Assembly: GCF_003419895.1 (NCBI RefSeq)
Contig: NZ_QPMM01000003.1
Span: forward strand, 186,001 to 250,000
Direction: 5' to 3'
DNA: 64,000 nucleotides
Source: Chitinophaga silvatica
Lineage (GTDB): Bacteria; Bacteroidota; Bacteroidia; Chitinophagales; Chitinophagaceae
Positions 61,120 to 64,000 of this stretch are shown piece after piece (positions within the stretch are counted from its first letter, which is position 1; each line of letters begins with the position of its first letter). Under the pieces are notes generated by a model. That model ran no database searches and had not been told where the DNA came from. It worked only from the letters and a program-made list of their open reading frames with translations. The translations under genes were made by a program, and so were the position numbers.

Positions 61120-61920
61120 TTAAAGATTATTTTTAATGATAAGTCCGAGCTCCGCAGAAATCAACTGATGTCCTTTATCCATTACAACTATTTTTGCCGG
61201 GAAAGTGCCGTCTATGAATCTGGTGCCTAAAATGGGTGGAATTACTCTGTCGTACTTTCCAAAAACCAAAAGTGTAAAAACGTTGTATTTAGCTAATAAT
61301 TGTTTGCAGTTCTCTTTATCTGGCATCATTCTTCGTAAATTGGTCCATACGTTATAAACCAACTGCCTTTTTACTGGTTCATTCATTCTGTGCAATGCAA
61401 ACTTGTACACGCTCTGATTAAGTAATCCTAATCGTTTCCAGGTATTCAATAAAGTAAAGAAAAAGAATGGGTGATCGGTATTATACCTGAATAACCAGTT
61501 GCCTACAGCCGTTTGAGTAACAAACATATGCCAGGGATTGTTTTTCAACCCATCAGGTGCAGCCATTATAAGTTCATCTATCCGCTCCGGCATTAATTCA
61601 ACTAAACATAAAGCCAATCTGCCTCCCATGCTATACCCAAGCAGCGAAAATTTATCTTTCCCGAACTTCTCCAGAAGTAAATCTACAATCGCCCCAAGAT
61701 CACTTTTCTCGAATACTCTGTTTTCCTTCCAGATTGTTTTATCATGCAGTGGCATATCTATAGCCACCAGCGTAAAAGTATCTCCTAACGTAGATTCAAG
61801 AGGTGCAAAATGCTTTGCCGATTCTCCGAAACCATGTAAACAGATCAATAGTTTTTGTCCGCTACCCATTACGATACCGTGAAAGGCGCTATTCAGATAT
61901 GGAAGGAAAAAATCGGACAT
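61120..61920 (-). CDS. Alpha/beta hydrolase
   Basis: About 266 residues from the ATG at 61920 (SDFFLPYLNSAFHG); the frame opens with TTG at 61938 but that start is weak. LLICLHGFGESAKHFAPLES (oxyanion), FSLLGYSMGGRLALCLVE (GYSMGG nucleophile), VFGKYDRVIPPILG (Asp), and MDKGHQLI (His). The catalytic set is complete. The protein lacks a signal peptide. Adjacent to the GT2 gene (6 nt), so it is the first gene of that unit. Substrate unknown. Confidence 0.85.
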   Translation of the reverse strand: MSDFFLPYLNSAFHGIVMGSGQKLLICLHGFGESAKHFAPLESTLGDTFTLVAIDMPLHDKTIWKENRVFEKSDLGAIVDLLLEKFGKDKFSLLGYSMGGRLALCLVELMPERIDELIMAAPDGLKNNPWHMFVTQTAVGNWLFRYNTDHPFFFFTLLNTWKRLGLLNQSVYKFALHRMNEPVKRQLVYNVWTNLRRMMPDKENCKQLLAKYNVFTLLVFGKYDRVIPPILGTRFIDGTFPAKIVVMDKGHQLISAELGLIIKNNL

Positions 61921-62092
61921 TGGAACAATGATACACAAAAAACCAGAAAAGTATGAACCCCAGGACTTAAGGATTAACGTATCTATAACATTCTAATGAA
62001 TTCTTAATGTGACCCATGCGATTTAACAGCTCTTTTACACTCCGCTATGCTTTTTTCCTTAAATTACATAACTACCAAAAAATCAGAAAAAC

Positions 62093-63886
62093 ATGGACAC
62101 AACAGTTGAAAATAAGACTGCACTCAAAGGTGCAGAGTTCCTGGTAAAAGAAAGTGCTCCTGAAGACGTGTTTACACCCGAAGACTTTTCGGAAGAACAA
62201 CTGATGATCAAAGACATGGCAGACCAGTTCATCAGCAAGGAGATAACACCGATAGTAGACAGGATTGATAAGCTGGAAGAAGGATTAATGCCCTCGTTAC
62301 TCGAAAAAGCCGGAGAACAAGGCCTTTTAGGCGCTTCATTCCCTGAAGAGTATGGCGGTTTAGGTAAAGATTTCGTTACTGCAACCATTATCAATGAAGG
62401 ACTTGGCGCAGGCCACTCTTTCTCGGTAGCAATGGCCGCTCATACAGGTATCGGATCACTGCCTATTCTCTATTTTGGTACTAAAGAACAAAAAGACAAA
62501 TACATACCTAAACTGGCTACCGGTGAAATGAAAGGCGCTTATGCCCTCACCGAACCAGACAGCGGTTCCGACGCTCTTGGAGCTAAAACAACCGCCAAAC
62601 TTACTGAAGACGGTAAGTTCTATATCCTCAACGGTCAGAAAAGCTGGATTACCAACTCCGGATTTGCCGATGTATTCACCGTTTTCGCAAAAATCGATGG
62701 CGATAAATTCACCGCTTTCATTGTAGATAAAGGAACTCCCGGATTTACACTAGGCGCTGAAGAACATAAAATGGGGATCAAGGGATCTTCTACCCGCCAG
62801 ATCTACTTCCAGGACGCTAAAGTGCCTGCCGAAAACGTACTTGGCGAAATCGGTAAAGGTCACCTTATCGCATTCAACATCCTGAATATCGGTCGTTTAA
62901 AACTTTGTGCTGCCGCCCTGGGCGCTGCTAAAAAATGTATTAATACTTCCGTACAATACGCTAATACACGTATCCAATTCAAACAACCAATTGCAAATTT
63001 CGGAGCCATCAAGCATAAACTAGCAGAAATGGCTATACGCACCTGGACTTCCGAAGCTGCGCTATTCCGCACTGCTCAGTTGATTGATGATAAAGAGAAA
63101 GAGTTATTCGCTGCCGGAAAACCATTCAACGAAGCATTACTCGGCGCCGCTGAAGAATATGCTGTAGAATGTGCTATCCTCAAAGTAAATGGTTCAGAGG
63201 TTCTCGATTACGTGGTGGATGAAGGAGTGCAAATTCATGGTGGTAACGGATTCAGCGATGAATATATTATCTCTAAAGCATACCGCGATTCCCGCATCAA
63301 CAGAATCTTCGAAGGCACCAACGAAATCAATCGCCTCCTGACGCTCGATATGACGCTTAAACGCGCCATGAAAGGCAAGATAGATCTGATGAATCCTGCC
63401 ATGAACGTTCTCAAGGAACTAATGGATATTCCAGATTTCGGAAGCGATGATGAAACTCCTTTCGCTAAGGAAAAGAAACTCCTCGCCAATTTCAAGAAAG
63501 CCATTCTTATGACCGCAGGTGCTGCTGCTCAAAAGCTGATGGCTAAACTGGAAAATGAACAGGAAATATTGATGGATATCGCCGATATGGCCATCGAAAC
63601 ATTTGTAGCCGAAAGCGCATTACTGAGATTAATTAAACTTACTGACAGTAAAGGCGAAGATGCTGCTGCTCTACAGGCAGATATGGTAAGAACCTATCTG
63701 TATGATGCCGCCGATAAAATCAATAAATCAGGTAAAGATGCCATCAACGCTTTCGCCGAAGGTGACGAACAACGTATGATGCTGCTGGGATTAAAACGCT
63801 TCACCAAAGCAGAACCTTTCAATACAAAAGAAGCCCGCAGACGCATTGCCGATAAACTGATCTCTGATAATAAATATCCTTGGTAA
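62093..63886 (+). CDS. Acyl-CoA dehydrogenase family protein
   Basis: 597 residues, longer than ordinary acyl-CoA dehydrogenases (about 390) because of a C-terminal helical extension (residues 430-597). FAD and substrate motifs: FPEEYGGLGKDFVTATIINE, GAYALTEPDSGSDALGAKTT, GQKSWITNSGFADVFTVFAK, IKGSSTRQIYFQDAKVP, and RLKLCAAALGAAKKC. The ending GGNGFSDEYIISKAYRDSRI then FEGTNEINRLL is diagnostic. It catalyses alpha-beta dehydrogenation of fatty acyl-CoA (FadE-like). Same strand and alone: the next upstream gene is divergent after 172 nt. A terminator follows. Confidence 0.92.
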   Translation: MDTTVENKTALKGAEFLVKESAPEDVFTPEDFSEEQLMIKDMADQFISKEITPIVDRIDKLEEGLMPSLLEKAGEQGLLGASFPEEYGGLGKDFVTATIINEGLGAGHSFSVAMAAHTGIGSLPILYFGTKEQKDKYIPKLATGEMKGAYALTEPDSGSDALGAKTTAKLTEDGKFYILNGQKSWITNSGFADVFTVFAKIDGDKFTAFIVDKGTPGFTLGAEEHKMGIKGSSTRQIYFQDAKVPAENVLGEIGKGHLIAFNILNIGRLKLCAAALGAAKKCINTSVQYANTRIQFKQPIANFGAIKHKLAEMAIRTWTSEAALFRTAQLIDDKEKELFAAGKPFNEALLGAAEEYAVECAILKVNGSEVLDYVVDEGVQIHGGNGFSDEYIISKAYRDSRINRIFEGTNEINRLLTLDMTLKRAMKGKIDLMNPAMNVLKELMDIPDFGSDDETPFAKEKKLLANFKKAILMTAGAAAQKLMAKLENEQEILMDIADMAIETFVAESALLRLIKLTDSKGEDAAALQADMVRTYLYDAADKINKSGKDAINAFAEGDEQRMMLLGLKRFTKAEPFNTKEARRRIADKLISDNKYPW

Positions 63887-63912
63887 TTCAAGGCTTTTAA
63901 TGATAAAGAATT

Positions 63913-63943
63913 AGGAACGAGGTAGTTACTTCGTTCCTTTTTT
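63913..63943 (+). terminator. Terminator after the acyl-CoA dehydrogenase gene
   Basis: AGGAACGA (63913-63920) and TCGTTCCT (63931-63938) form a perfect 8-bp stem, followed by TTTTTT. It begins 27 nt after the stop codon. Confidence 0.85.
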
Positions 63944-64000
63944 CTTGCATAACCGCTATTTTTCCCTGCACGTAACTATCTTTACGATCTATATTGATAT

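Noticed and set aside
1..64000. tRNA, rRNA, transposase or prophage genes
   Set aside because: None was recognised on either strand; subtle or unusual tRNA genes could be missed without a dedicated scan.

Overview
The window looks like a chromosome segment of a Bacteroidota bacterium, most probably of the Chitinophaga / Chitinophagaceae type. The evidence is: a type IX secretion (T9SS) C-terminal sorting domain, porG and gldC homologues, promoter elements of the TTTG-N20-TAnnTTTG class, an OmpH-OmpH-bamA-uppS-porG block, GH125, DUF3857 and DUF1080 families, an AT-rich genome and very few Shine-Dalgarno sequences. The genus is inference; the phylum is well supported. No tRNA or rRNA gene, CRISPR array or transposase was found.

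Layout. 1-8931 (+): an AT-rich exopolysaccharide cluster (GT2 fragment, flippase, AsnB-type amidotransferase, Wzy-like membrane protein, GT4, beta-helix protein, GT4). It converges on a very large T9SS-exported protein with a transglutaminase-like N-terminus (8938-12747, -). 13308-18591: ECF sigma factor, sterol-desaturase-like enzyme, then rtcB with a basic partner gene, a 24-bp-phased repeat array and an AAA ATPase. 18592-24985: two DUF3857 proteins and a DinB protein, flanked by two related structured-RNA loci (about 18.82-19.21 kb and 24.19-24.59 kb). 24986-33718: SPL-like radical SAM protein, membrane MutS-like ATPase, GH125 mannosidase, fused acyl-CoA mutase IcmF. 33719-42826: Nudix-like regulator, ligA, tadA, SPFH protein, small J-like protein, PAS-LuxR regulator, superoxide dismutase, and a DUF1080 / Gfo-Idh-MocA pair.

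42993-58300 is conserved Bacteroidota housekeeping: S41 protease, yidD, rnpA, rpmH, two OmpH chaperones, bamA, uppS, porG, nadK, a BamA/TamA-like protein, CBS protein, hydrolase, CvpA, YqeY and gldC. It supports envelope biogenesis, outer-membrane protein assembly and T9SS/gliding. 57185-63886 adds a GT4, a small lipoprotein, an oligopeptide-type ABC permease, a GT2, a hydrolase and an acyl-CoA dehydrogenase.

Most notable non-coding features are: (i) the duplicated RNA loci, each with a Bacteroidota promoter, a closing stem plus inner hairpin, an intrinsic terminator, a second structured stretch and a second near-identical terminator; (ii) five TAACAAACAAT-like words at exactly 24-bp spacing between the AAA ATPase and the rtcB operon; (iii) a family of long palindromic repeats at gene 3' ends; and (iv) an rnpA gene whose only sensible start codon is ATA.
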